From contig CM064420.1 in assembly GCA_032690845.1 (NCBI GenBank), positions 57,772,707 through 57,836,706 on the forward strand: DNA of 64,000 nt, in the 5' to 3' direction. The notes beneath the pieces are model-generated. The model was not told the origin of the DNA. It saw nothing but the letters and a program-made list of their open reading frames with translations, and did no database searches. A program made the translations under genes and the position numbers. Below, in pieces: positions 20,916 to 32,700 of this stretch (the stretch's first letter is position 1; each line of letters begins with the position of its first letter). This DNA comes from Eleusine coracana subsp. coracana (Eukaryota > Streptophyta > Magnoliopsida > Poales > Poaceae).

Positions 20916-22829
20916 TCACCGCAGAGACATGAGAGTGCGCCTCTGAATGACTCTCTTGGAGCGCTGAGCAGCTTTTGTTGTTCGTTTCATGGTCTTCGTC
21001 ACCATCTTCTCTATCTGTTCTATTGAGCTGGACAGTTTCTTCTCAAATGTAACAGCATTTGATGGATCAGTTGGTTTGGATGGAGTATTCATTGAGCTTT
21101 CTGCTGGTGAGGCAGGCACCTTCAGATCATCCTCAGCTAAGATAGTTGCAGGGACTGCAACATTTCCTATTGCAGGTGAGCTGGAACTAGAGGCAACAGC
21201 CAGGGAAGCCTCAGTGCTAAGAGGAACGTCCTGCTCTGCTTGTGCTGTAGTCAGGTTTACAGATTGCAGAGAATGCTCAGAACTTCGGCTTTGCTCCGCG
21301 ATCCTTAAACGGCTTCGCTGAATCGCCTGTAAGGCATGGTCTGAATAAGATGACAGCTAGCAAGAAAACATACACAAATTAAATTTCTAGTTTTAGCTTG
21401 TTGTCATGGACTAATGAATCAGGAATAAACTTAGGATGACTTAACAACACTAAACAATCCAACTTTCTTTTGACAGGTAAAACATATAATCTATACAACA
21501 AAGGGAAGTATAGCTGATGAATTACTGAGCTTGAACAACATATATATTTCAAATCTAGGTCCACTAGAAATATATGACACATTAATGTTACAAAAGAATA
21601 ACATGGCAGATAAGAGCAAAATTATCAAAGTGAACCATTCACCCAAAAAATGGTCACTAAGAATAAATTCAAAGTAACACATTTAAATAAAAAAATTAGT
21701 GTGTAAACCCAGATCAAAATTGTCATTTGAGCAGTAAATTCAGAACAACTGTTTCCTTACCATACAAACTGTAGATTCTGCAGTAAACATATACAAATCA
21801 AGTTACAAAATAGCTCGCACTCCACTTTGACATTATTGCAGTTTAGCCAGTTTGTTGATTAAAATGTTCGCACTGGGTTAATCAGATACAGCACATTTAA
21901 GGACAACAGAAAGTAAAAAATTGCACTACATGATCTATCAGTTATTATATCTCATTAATTGCTTCCTACCAGGAGCTGGACCTTAATGTGCACTCACACA
22001 AAAGAAAAAATAATTAAGTAATGCTTTCAAATCATTGATAGCATGCAGAACCTACAGTATTTTTTTTAAAGTAGTTTTTATCAAAATCCCAAACTCTGAC
22101 CATGGCAAGAGTAATAACTTAAATTATATACCGCTTGCTCCATTTTCACTCTAGCTAATGCTTGACATAGGTAATCAATAGTATTGAAAGTTAAAAGGGG
22201 ACTAACACTGACAAGATGAGAGTAATTGCTATAACAAAGAATGTCACAACATCATTTAACAGTATTATTTAAGTAAGAACTTCCCACCAATATTAGTTAG
22301 TTATAGTGCATCTTTATTTCACTAATGCCATTTGATAACTATCTGATGAATGCACACGCCCTCTTTGGTAACAATTACACACCAATTAGAATTAGAGGGC
22401 CAACTACAATTACAAGATCTATAATTAAGTCTTCAACTTGAACAGTCAACAACACATCATACATCCTATTGAACATATGCACTACGATAATTAGATTTTC
22501 AAACAGTTAACTTTCTCACATTGTAGCAATAATATACTGTTCGTCACCTTTGCAATTGCCGTGATGTCACGGAGCGGCGTCCTAGGGTACCATTTTGGTA
22601 GTGGGCTCCTCCTCTTCGGCGGTGTGGCCCTCACAGCCCAAACGGGTGGCCTGTTCTCCTTGTTGTTTGAGGGCAGTCTGGACCACCGTGCCATATGCTT
22701 CTTGGTGGTGCCCCTCACCGCCAAGGAGCTTGGCGACACCACCCTCCTGATAAAGAATCCTCCGCTTCCATCTTCACCAGCAGTAAGAGGCGCTCTTTTG
22801 CTATTCCTGAACTCAAGCATCTTGTAGCT
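20916..22829 (-). CDS. Small KEN/D-box cell-cycle-type protein, POLYCHOME/OSD1-like (tentative)
   Basis: Two coding exons, 22820-22548 and 21356-20916, join in phase 0 to 237 codons. A splice acceptor (TTGCAG) ends just above 22829, so the 5' UTR is partly in an upstream exon (about 24240-23926, donor ATAAG|GTATTC). The protein has a KEN box (NNKENRPPVW), a destruction box with a conserved-looking context (PLPKWYPRTPLRDITAI; RxxL) and a C-terminus ending RTLMSLR. A KEN or GxEN box, a D-box and a terminal Met-Arg-like tail are the hallmarks, as I recall them, of the plant APC/C inhibitors UVI4/POLYCHOME and OSD1/GIG1, which hold back mitotic or meiotic exit. The tail here is Leu-Arg, and the part after the D-box differs. 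A sororin-like cohesion protein is the main alternative. Nuclear location is expected. Confidence 0.6.
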
Positions 22830-23925
22830 CTGCAAGCAGCACGCATCAGAAAGAGGTGAGATTATCTGGAAATGAGTATCCTCAATTTCTCTCACTCGTC
22901 ACCTTTCCTGGTCCAAATCGAGCCCCACTTCCAAGTTTCCGGGCACTAATCCTATTGTTGTCGCCACATCTGCATCAACAAAACCCAGAAAATACGTCAA
23001 AACATCAAGAAACTCATCAGGGAGAGGCGAATAAACGATACTGAGACTGAAAAAAAATCTCATTGCTCTGCTCATCTTTCAATCGGAGCTCTTTGGACAT
23101 CTGATATTTGTGCAGCTCCAGTTGAACTGTTGTCATTTTGTGTTTGCATGTGCATCACGGGGACTACAGGACGTGGCTAATTCACAGTCTTTTCATGGGC
23201 CATGGCTTAGGCGTCCATTCAGATTGAGACCCAAAGTTGACGATGCCTTCAATTTAATTAAAAATAAAATTCCTAGAAACTTTTGATAACCAAATATTTC
23301 ATCAACAAATCGAATATCATTTTATTTAATCCGTATTTACTATTTAGTACAAAACTTATGACATGAATAAGTTTAGTTAGTCTCGGTTGGAGTAGAAATC
23401 AAACTGGCCCCAGAGTTAGATGAGCACATGGCACTAGAGCCTCTTCTTGCATGGTTTGAAATAGAACATGGCCCAAGCAGAAAAGATGCATCTGGTTTGT
23501 TTGACCCTTTTGTTCACCTCAAAACAATTTGATAGTCCAAAAGCATCCTCATGGCATTGGCATTCCTCCTTACTCCTAGAGGTGAGATGAATTGGCATTG
23601 TCGCTGTGTCTGGTGAATTTAATGATGGTATTACTACAGACTGCACTCCGTGCAAATACTCGGTGAGTCAAACATTAATGACAAAATTGCAGTTAGTTAG
23701 GTCTGTGACAGAAATATGATGCTACAGCAAGGTCATTTATACATACATAACTGCAAAAAGCCTTGAATCTTAATTAGGGTTACTAATTACATGTGACTGA
23801 TGGCTTGTCTTAGGTGGGAGGAAAGCTTATGCAGTTATGCTCGAGGCAAACAACACTTGAAAGCAAGCATGGACAATAAATTCACAAGCTGACAAGAATG
23901 AACAAAATGGACAGAGAACGAATAC

Positions 23926-24471
23926 CTTATAGTCGGGAGCGGAGGCCGGCGGACGGGCTGGTGATGTAGAGAGCTCAAACGGCGTCGGCAACGCCGAATT
24001 GCAGGGGAGCTAAGCCGGCGGACGAATCCCTTGCTTGAAGATCTCCAGGACGAGAAGGCGGCGCCTCCGAGCTTGGGCGGCTGGGATTGGTAGTGGGAGG
24101 AGGGCGGCCGGGCTGGAGAGAGGCTGGGAGGGATTGCATTCGCCGACGCCGATCTAGAGCAGATGGGGTGTCTCGGGGCCTTTTCATTTGGAAGAGAGGC
24201 TGGGAATGGAGGGAAGAAGAGGCGGGCTGGGAAAATTTTTAGTTCGGGAAAGGTGGGAAGAAATTCCGTTCCGCGTACCGGCCGGAATGTACCGTACCGC
24301 CGCTCAAACCGGAACATGTGAATTCAAATCGTTCAAATGAATTGCTAAAGTTGATTGAAAATTGAAATTCGCCAAGAAGACGAGCGTCTCTCCCGATCCA
24401 ACCAACTTTCCGTTCCCCCTTCTCCCCGGCGAGGCCGTTCCAAAACCTCTCGCCGGCGTTCGGCGGCGGCT
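23926..24471. promoter_or_regulatory. Divergent promoter region and 5' UTR exon of the KEN/D-box gene
   Basis: The KEN/D-box gene (minus) and the MAYLPPHKRH gene (plus) start head to head. A minus-strand non-coding exon with donor ATAAG|GTATTC at 23926 begins around 24200-24250, and the plus-strand ATG is at 24472. The shared intergenic space is therefore about 200-270 bp and GC-rich on both sides, with no clear TATA box. Confidence 0.5.
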
Positions 24472-27400
24472 ATGGCGTACCTCCCGCCCCACAAGCGCCA
24501 CCCCGGCTCAACCACCGCGACTCCCGCTCCCTCCCCCAACCCGCCCCCTTCGTCCCTCTCCTCCTCCTTCCGCGGCCTCTCCGTCTCCTCCCCACGCGGC
24601 CGCCACCGCGGCGCCGGCGCGCGACACCCTCGCCCTAACAACAAGATCATCCACGCCGCGGGATGCGTCTCTCGCTGGTCCCCATTCCCGCCCTTCACCC
24701 CCAGCCCCGACGACGGCGACGGCGAGATGCTCCGCCTCGAGCCCTTCCCCTGTGACCCCATCGAGCGCAAGACCGGCGCCAAGCCCCTCGCCCTCGTCGC
24801 CTCCTCCCCAGGACAGGGATCCTCTGACAGCGCAGGGTCCGCGGCCGCCGCCATCGCCGAGAAGTTCCTGCCGGACCTCCTCGCCGCGGCTGAGAGGGCC
24901 ATGGCAAGCGACGCCCCTAAGGATGAGGTGGTGAAGCTCAGCCTCGTGGCCAGGGTGGGGAAGGTGCTGTTCCAGTGCCAGCCGTAAGTCCTCTTTTTTT
25001 TGTCCGTGCCATTTCCCACTTCTCGCACATGTGCTTCGCGTGGCCTTGTGATGAATGCCGATCTCAACAACGAGTTGCTGACTTGCTGTGGATGATATCT
25101 TGCAGCGGTGGATCGCCCGTCACCTTGGACACACTCCGCGAGGCTGCCAAAGCAGGGGAAGATGGTACCAAGAGCCAGCTGCATAAGTCGTTCTACACGA
25201 GTGTGCCCAGTGAGTGTCTGGATGATATGGAGCGATCTGCAGTGAAGAGGATGGGATTGGAGTTTGATTCCTCCAAGGAACACTACCATGTGAAGGTTAG
25301 TCTGCCGCAATATAAATTATGGTTGTTTTGGGTTCGGGTAACCACATGAATGTTGGAGTCTGTAAACATTGACAGGTGTTTGACAAGCATCGGAGCGATT
25401 CTACAATATCTTGCAAATGCACCGTGCAAGAGGATGGGACACTGGCTATACATAAGGTGAGCGTGTCATTAATCATTCTACCATGTCCTTTCTGCTTTTA
25501 TCTTGCCTCATGATTTTGCAGCTTATTTCTGTGATTTAAATGCCTTGTTTCTTTCATCTTTGATTGGAGGCACTGTTAGTCTTTTTTTTTTCCTTGTCTA
25601 ACCCCAAGTTGTATTTGTTGCTGCCTGAATTCCTCGTATTTTTTTGAGGGTATTAGTTGTTCATCTTGTTTAGCATTTTTTGGCATGCCAATAATATAAA
25701 TCATTACAACAACAACAACAACAAAGCCTTTTTATCCCAAGCAAATTGGGGTAGGCTAGAGATGAAACCCATGGGAATCCAAAAAAGAAGAGACAAAGGA
25801 ACAAAAGCCAAAAGGAAAAAAAAAAGAAAACAAAAAAAGAGACAAAAACAAAAGGAACAAAAGCCAAAAGTAAAAAGAAAAAGAAAAAAAAACGAGTAAG
25901 CAAGAAGGAAGGAAAAAAGATCACGGTTCCGGTACGTCTATTGCTAGTCTCCAAGCGCTCCTATCCATAGCTAGCTCCTTAGGGATATCCCACGCCTTCA
26001 GGTCTCTCTTAACCGACTCATCCCAAGTCAAGTTAGGTCGGCCTCTACCTCTCTTAACATTAGCATCTCTCTTTAGAACCCCACTACGCACCGGCGCCTC
26101 CGGAGGTCTCCGTTGGACATGTCCGAACCATCTCAACCGATGTTGAACCAATTTCTCCTCGATAGGTGCCACTCCTATCCTGTCTTGGATATCTTCATTC
26201 CGTATTCGGTCTCTTCTTGTATGCCCGCAAAACCAACGCAGCATACGCATCTCTGCTACACTCAGTATGAATCCTAAGGTTTGCTCAGAACTATGCTACA
26301 AAAAAAAGGCCGTACCCAGTGCTGAGAGCTCCCGCACTGTGCGGGGTCTGGGGAAGGGTATCAGCGGCAGGCCTTACCCCCGCCTGTGCAATGCGGGGAG
26401 ACCGCGGCTCGAACCTGGGACCTGTTGGTTACAGGCGGTATGCTCTACCGCTGCACCAGGCCCGGCGCGCGACACTCAAACGAAACACTCAAATGTAACT
26501 ATGCTACAGCTATTATAAATTCATAGTAGCATATAGCTGAGGCATTATGAGATGCAAAGACTTGAATTAGCATTTAGCATGTTCTCATTGAATTAGCTGG
26601 TGTCTCCTCAAGGGGCTGCGGTCAATCTTGTAGATCCTTGAGTAACAAACTGTCATGCATTTAATGAAAGGTCTTTACTGTATCTGCATGCTATGGACAA
26701 AGGGTTTTATTCTCCCTTCATTCTTCGAATCAACCCTAGCCAATAATTATTATTTTTGGTCAAACAAAATGTTAGAGCCGTGACTGCAACTTATGTTATG
26801 TATTTCTGTTAATTCATTAACTGCTATAACAAATGGAACTCAACCTGACTGTATATCTTGATTCAGCTTTATCTATTAGTTAACTAAATTAACCCTAGTC
26901 AACAATTCATTAACTGCAATAACAAATGGAACTCAACCTGACTGTATATCTTGATTCAGCTTTATCTATTAGTTAAGTAAATTCTCTGAATTTCCTTTTA
27001 TATGGCTATATGCGAGCAAAGAATTAACGTGGTCTTGTGCTACTGATTTAATTTCTTGTGATTATAATTCATTTGCCCCCAATGAATGCCCTTGCATGTT
27101 GTTATTTTGTTGCAGATGATTTTTGTTGAGGTAGATTGGTGAGGAATATGCTAATTTATAAATTATCTTGTTACAAGGGTGCTACTTAGGCTAGTCCCAA
27201 TGGAGGATTTCATTTTGTTATTTCCAAGAGTGACATGTCATCAAAAATGATTTGAAACTACAAATGAAACAGTCTCTCCAATGCATGGTTACATTTGAGT
27301 GTTTCGTTGCACTTAATTTAATGTTCTTTCATTGGTTGTCTATAGGATGAAATGAAACTCCTCTCCTCCAATGCTAGTATCATAATGTTTCAAATCTAGG

Positions 27401-28466
27401 AAACTATGTATACTTAGTTTCATCTAAATGAAACTCCTTCCCTCTCTCTCCTCGTAACTTCTTTGCCATGTCATCAAAATTGCTTATGTGGCATCTCATT
27501 TATTGAAAATGAAACTCCCATTGGGAGTAGTCTTAGATTGATACTAGGATTGGATGTCCTTTAGGAGTATGGGCCATGCTGTGCTGCGTGCTCTTAAAAT
27601 ATCATCCATTTCAATCAGTGGCTCAGACCGTACTTCATCTTTCCTCAGTTTCCTCACCTTTTTGCAGGTTGAATTAAACCAGGTACGACACTTGGTGGAA
27701 GATATATCCTGCATTTTCAAAGAACTAGATCTAAGGCTGATGTTATGTACCAAAAGAATTCTGAAAGACTTAGACGTAAGGTCTTCTTGAGAAAACTTTC
27801 GCTGTTTATGCTATGGCCTTTCTCTTAACAAACTCGTTGATATCCCTTTCAGTCTGAAGTGGAAGGTGCTATAAAGAGTTTGGTGTCTTCTGCTGTTATT
27901 GACGCTAATGTGAAAGGGGGGCTTAGATGGCCACTTGGAAAAGAGTCAATTGGTGAGAGGTTCAGCATAGTTGGGGTGTGGCACACGAACTACAAAGCTT
28001 TCAGAAATGAAACTCTGAGACTCAAGTTGAGGCATGCTGACAGATTTGATCACCGAAGCTCAACTGGAGAAGTTTCCAATGAAGTTACCTTCAAATTGAC
28101 CAGCATGTCTCGTAGACTTGAGGTTAGTAAAAGTAGTCCAATGATAATCACATTATACTGTTTTGCTGTTACATATCTTTCTTTGTTCTGCTGGTCATTT
28201 GTTGGTGCCTGCAACTGCAACATATTATCCATGTACGTTATAGTCAAATTAACTTCGAAAGAGTAGAAGGCACGGCCTGAATCTCTGTCCATATCAATTA
28301 TAATCATAACAAAAGTTGTCTGACACTGGTAAATTGCAAACTGATCGTGCTTTGTTTTTTTTTTTCCTAGAAAGGTGATCAAGATGAGAACTCTCTTAAG
28401 GAGATGCTGGAATCTACTGTCGGAATGGTCTGGGACAGTGCTCTGAACTACAAGATCGTGGCTTAA
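24472..28466 (+). CDS. MAYLPPHKRH-type conserved plant protein (DUF7903-like)
   Basis: Six exons with good GT-AG borders, 24472-24983, 25106-25295, 25376-25456, 27668-27775, 27853-28122 and 28371-28466, give 418 codons with all phases matching. The N-terminus MAYLPPHKRH and the Pro/Ser-rich, Arg-rich first 60 residues are typical of a plant family of unknown function. The central and C-terminal parts are globular, with blocks such as VSRWSPFPPF, RVGKVLFQCQP, LRWPLGKESIGERFSIVGVWHT and GMVWDSALNYKIVA. There is no signal peptide or membrane segment; a nuclear or cytosolic protein is likely, but I infer no reaction. Intron 3 is 2.2 kb because of RTE, SINE and MITE insertions; the others are short. 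Confidence 0.85.
25706..26270 (-). mobile_element. RTE-type LINE, 5'-truncated 3' end
   Basis: On the minus strand an open frame (26250-25921) encodes the C-terminal end of an RTE-clade reverse transcriptase, with MRMLRWFCGHTRRDRIRNE and RLRWFGHVQRRP followed by RGRGRPNLTWDESVKRDL. An A-rich (minus: T-rich) 3' region and a (TTG)n tail at 25724-25706 follow, as is usual for RTE elements. It lies inside intron 3 of the DUF7903-like gene, antisense to it. Confidence 0.8.
26301..26496 (-). mobile_element. tRNA-derived SINE with 12-bp target duplication
   Basis: On the minus strand the head reads GGTGCAGCGGTAGAGC (A box-like) and, 30 bases on, GGTTCGAGCC (B box), as in a tRNA gene. The body ends GGGTACGGCC followed by a T run. 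The copy is flanked by AACTATGCTACA at 26289-26300 and 26497-26508. The first about 25 bases next to the right duplication (gacactcaaacgaaacactc) do not belong to a tRNA-like head and may be a 5' extension. It sits beside the RTE fragment in the same intron. Confidence 0.8.
26811..26985. repeat. Tandem duplication of about 93 bp in intron 3
   Basis: The block from AATTCATTAACTGC to CTATTAGTTAA occurs at 26811-26882 and again at 26904-26975 with one substitution (gctata/gcaata). The linkers (aaccctagtcaac... and, upstream, aaccctagccaat...) are also alike, so the repeat unit is about 93 bp. Confidence 0.85.
27189..27532. mobile_element. Tourist-like MITE, 344 bp, in intron 3
   Basis: The ends GGCTAGTCCCAATGG and (reverse complement of the right end) GACTACTCCCAATGG form terminal inverted repeats flanked by TTA at 27186-27188 and 27533-27535. 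The interior has repeated gaaactcc/ggagtttc-type segments. Non-coding. Confidence 0.75.
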
Positions 28467-29150
28467 GCTCAGTTATGGTGATGAGTAAATAGTTCTACGT
28501 GGCACCTTGACAGTGTTTACTCACCATCTTGGAGTGGCAGTGAGAGTTGACTCCAGCTGTTTTGTATATAGCTTTGGTTTCATGTGGAAGTGAGGTGCTT
28601 AGATTAGTTAAATGTGTTAGTCCTCAGTACTGCATGGGTATCGGATGTTTAATACTTGGTGGCAAATTGAGCTGCAAACTTCCCTCCCAAACGGTGCTGC
28701 CTTCTTCTGCATATGGCCGTTGCCTGGTTGTTTGCCTCGTATGTCTGGCATTGGCAGAAGTCATGTCATTGCACTGTCATTTTAGTTTCCTCACAAGATG
28801 CCCATGTACGCACAAATTTGCGAGCAAACTTCCTATCACTTCAGACGTACGCGTAGACAAAAAAAAATCGAGTAGCGTGCGCATGCTCTGCACAAGTACG
28901 TCGAGGTTCTTTTTTTTTCTGGAAACAAAGATGACGCGCCACGCAACAAAACCCACTTCGGTAACGAGCCTCTGCGGAGCTTAAAAAAGAATGCTGTCGG
29001 GCCTGGTAATCGACGATACATGTGCGATCGATTCGAGCGTCCCTGCCACCTGCCAGTCAAATCATCAAGAGAATGCTCCTCCATGCCGTGCCTCAAACTC
29101 AAGTAGTATGGCTGTGGCGGGGCTGCTGTCCTCGCCTGTTCCCCTGCAGC
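28467..29150. other. 3' UTR of the DUF7903-like gene and intergenic DNA
   Basis: No credible gene. The first few hundred bases are presumably 3' UTR. Confidence 0.4.
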
Positions 29151-29154
29151 GATG

Positions 29155-29425
29155 ATCCCGCACCGAGCGTCCACCAGATGTTCGACGAAATGCCAAAGAG
29201 AGCGCCCACGGCATTGGAACATCCTCTGCCGACCGCTGGTCGGGTCTATCGAGAGCCCGTGGCCCCCTTCTGATACTGGTCAAGCCGCGTGTGCACACTC
29301 ACACTGTATTCATGGCTGAACGCATCCCTCCCCGTGCTCGCTGAAGCCGACAAACATGGTGACCTGCCATGCCTCTTCCACCACGCACTACATGCCGACA
29401 CGCCGTGTCCTGCCAATCTGGTACG
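29155..29425 (+). pseudogene. Possible pentatricopeptide-repeat (PPR) gene remnant
   Basis: One frame gives VHQMFDEMPKRAPTAL, like the (L/V)FDEMPKRDVVSW block of plant PPR proteins. Farther on, another frame gives WLNASLPVLAEADKHGDLPCLFHHALHAD, which resembles the start of the next repeat. Stops and frame changes lie between them. The gene, if real, is a relic directly upstream of the NLR gene. Confidence 0.35.
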
Positions 29426-29791
29426 TTCAACTCCGGATCGCTCATTATCAGCCTTTTGTTTTTTTTGGTCCGTCTTCCGCTGTCAGCTCTGTGAGAATTG
29501 AGATATTTGGATGTGGCGTGCCACTTTGCTGTTGGGTTCTCGTCGGTCAACGGTTGACAACTAGCAATGCCGTTTACAGCGACAGAACTCAGGCGGCTTA
29601 GTTGCGAATACAATAAAAAAACCATGCGCTGATATGGCCAGTTGGCCACTAGTACATATTGATGTTGTGAACCAAGCCGCCAAACCACACCAGTCACCAA
29701 CCTATGCGTTTGGAAGATTCTACCTTTTTCTTGTTTCTGCATAGCGTTGAGACCATCTGGTAAAGCTTTTGCCTTTTCCAAGCTTTTCGCC

Positions 29792-32700
29792 ATGGCTGCT
29801 GTCGCTGTGGCTTTTGCTGGAAAAGCTGTTGCCACATCAGCCATCTCCTATATCATCAACAAGGCGTTCGACCACCTGAAGGATAACAAGAAGGCTGGTG
29901 GTTTGAAGAGAACCAGAGAAAGGCTTGAGGCACTAGTTCCTCAGATCCAAGTGGTCTTTGATGCTGTTGACGCAGAGCAGATCAAAGATCAAAGTGAGGC
30001 ACTGGATGCATGGTTGTGGCAGCTCCGTGATGCCGTTGAGGAAGCTGAGGATGCACTTGATGAGCTGGAGTACTACAAGCTCGATGGAGCGGTGAAATTG
30101 CGAGACAACAAGGTGAGCGGCTCCCTGCATAAGTACAAGGGCAAGCTTGTCCAGCAGGTTAATCACATGTTCAACACGGGGTCCCTGAAGCGGTTGAAAA
30201 GTGCTGTCGAGACTTTAGAACATGTTGCTGCTGGTGTGGAGCGTTTTCTTCATGTTCTCAATCAGTTAGGTGCTAATAGGATGAAGAAATTGGACTTCAT
30301 CAGAAACCGGCGCCAAACTAGCTCACTGCCTGACAGCATGGTAATTGGCAGAGAAGAGGAGAGGAAAATTATTGTTGGCTGGTTGACCAAGGCAGAAAGC
30401 AGTGCACCTGAACAAATCAGGAACAATATCCCTATATTCTCTATAATTGGGATAGGTGGATTGGGAAAGACAACACTTGGTCAAGTTATATGCAACGATA
30501 AAAAGGTGATAGGTTATTTCGATTTGATTATGTGGGTTTGTGTTTCTCATGATTTTGATGTTGAAACATTGAGTAGAAAGATCCTTCAAGACGTAACTGG
30601 AGAAGAAACAAACATGGTTGGTCTAAATGCTCTCCACAAAGCTCTCAAGGAGAAATTGAGTTCCAAAACATTCCTCCTTGTACTTGATGATGTGTGGAAT
30701 GATGAGAACTTAGATGATTGGGAAAATTTAGCACGGCCATTGAGATATGGAAAGAGAGGGAGTAAGATATTGCTAACGACTCGAATGAAATCGGTAGCTG
30801 ATCTTGCTGCAAGAGCAATGCAGGAAGAATGTCAGTCTTGGAGGTTGAGTGGACTACAGGAAACTGACCTTCTTGTTCTGTTGAACAGGCATGCATTTTC
30901 TGGTGTTAATCCTGACTATTACTGGAATCTGCATCTGATCAGCAAGAAAATGGTAAACAAACTCAGTGGTTCGCCGTTGGCAGCAAAAGTTCTGGGTGGA
31001 TTGCTGAACAATAAAATGGAGAGTAGCACTTGGGACAGGATTTTAGCATCAGACATTCACAATATTGAACAGGGTAAGGAAGGGATCATGAAGGTGTTAA
31101 GGTTGAGTTATCAGCATTTACCAACACATTTGCAGGTATGTTTCAGGTACTGCAGTTTATTTCATAAAAACTACGAGTTCAAAAAGAAGGAATTGGTGCA
31201 CTTATGGATGGGTTCGGGACTGATCCCACAATTGGCAGAGGAAATCGGGATGGAGTATTTGGACACATTAACCAATAAATCTTTTTTCGATCTCAAGTCA
31301 AGATCGCGATCTAGTCATGAGATAAGATGCAATCTGTTTGGCGAATATTGGGAAAGAAAATACGTTATTCATGATCTTTTGTATGAATTGGCATGTTCTG
31401 TTTCAGTAAATGAATGTGTTCGAATGGACAAGAACTTTTCTGGAATAAATCTAGTGACTGTTAGACACATGTACATTGAAATCATAAATCCTACTGTGGT
31501 CAAACAAGTCTTTCAAGCAAAGAAATTGCGTACTCTTATCATGCATTTTCAAGAGCAAGATCAGGCAGCACAAGAATTCATACTCCAAAAAGTGTTGTCT
31601 GTATTGAAAAGTTTGCGGGTATTGTCCCTAACCACAAGTTCTATCTTTAAACTGCCTAATGTAGTTGGTGGCCTAGTGCACCTTCGCTACTTGTCACTTA
31701 CTCGGGTTCAACAAAGAGTTGAACATTTATCCTGGTTCCCACAGTCTGTATACAAGCTATACCACCTGCAACTATTGAAGTATGATGATCCTCACCTTGC
31801 AGTTCCTGAAAAAGGAGAAATGGACGGTCTCTGCAATCTAGTTAGTTTGCGTCATTTGTATTTGTCATATTGGATACTCTGTGTGATTCCTTATGTAGGA
31901 AAAATGACCTCTCTACATGAGCTATATGGTTTTAACATTCAGGAACGAGATGGACACGGTATTGGGGAACTCAAGAATCTGAAGGACATTTGCCATTTGA
32001 ATATTTCAGGTCTTGAAAGAGTAAAGAGTGAAGAAGAAGCGTCCAACATCATGTTGCACCAGAAAGAGAATCTATATGCAGTATCATTTAGCTGGTCTCC
32101 ACCAGGCCCTGTAGACTTACTAAATGTTAACCCAGGCTCTTCTGACTCATGTGAACCAAGTAATGCTGAGCAGCTTCTTGACAAACTTCAACCACATCCC
32201 AACTTTTGTAAACTAAGGATTCAAGGATACCCTGGTTCTCGATCTCCATGTTGGTTGGAAAATTTTGAATTCATTCATTTGACATGTTTCTTTCTATATG
32301 ATTGTAAAGTATTGCAGCATCTTCCACCTATTGGGCGGTTACCTTCTCTTCAGTATCTCTACATAAAAGGCATGAATTCAGTAGCTCTTGTGGACTCTTC
32401 ATTTTACGGAAGTGAGAAACTTGGACTGCGATCCCTTAGGGTACTGGAGATTGAAGACATGCCAATATGCATTGAATGGGTTGGCTTGAAGGGTGAGAAC
32501 TTATTTCCTCAGCTTGAAAGGCTAGTGGTGCGTGATTGCAAGGAATTGAGACAGATACCAAATGTACCTATCAGCATTCGACATATTGAAATCCATAATG
32601 TTGGTCTGCATGCTATACCGCTGCCACCACTGTTACTGAGCTCTGGTACAAGTGCATCATCATCAATGAGCTTGTCCCTTTCAAAATTATTGATTTCTTT

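Noticed and set aside
24345..25310. 321-codon minus-strand ORF opposite the DUF7903-like gene
   Set aside because: It is an antisense shadow spanning an exon-intron-exon region of a well-supported plus-strand gene.
25657..25954. Lys-rich and Phe-rich ORFs in intron 3
   Set aside because: They translate an A-rich low-complexity tract in the 3' end of the RTE fragment.
26400..26470. tRNA gene on the minus strand
   Set aside because: A- and B-box-like words exist, but there is no cloverleaf with acceptor stem. The copy has SINE body, T-run tail and target duplication.
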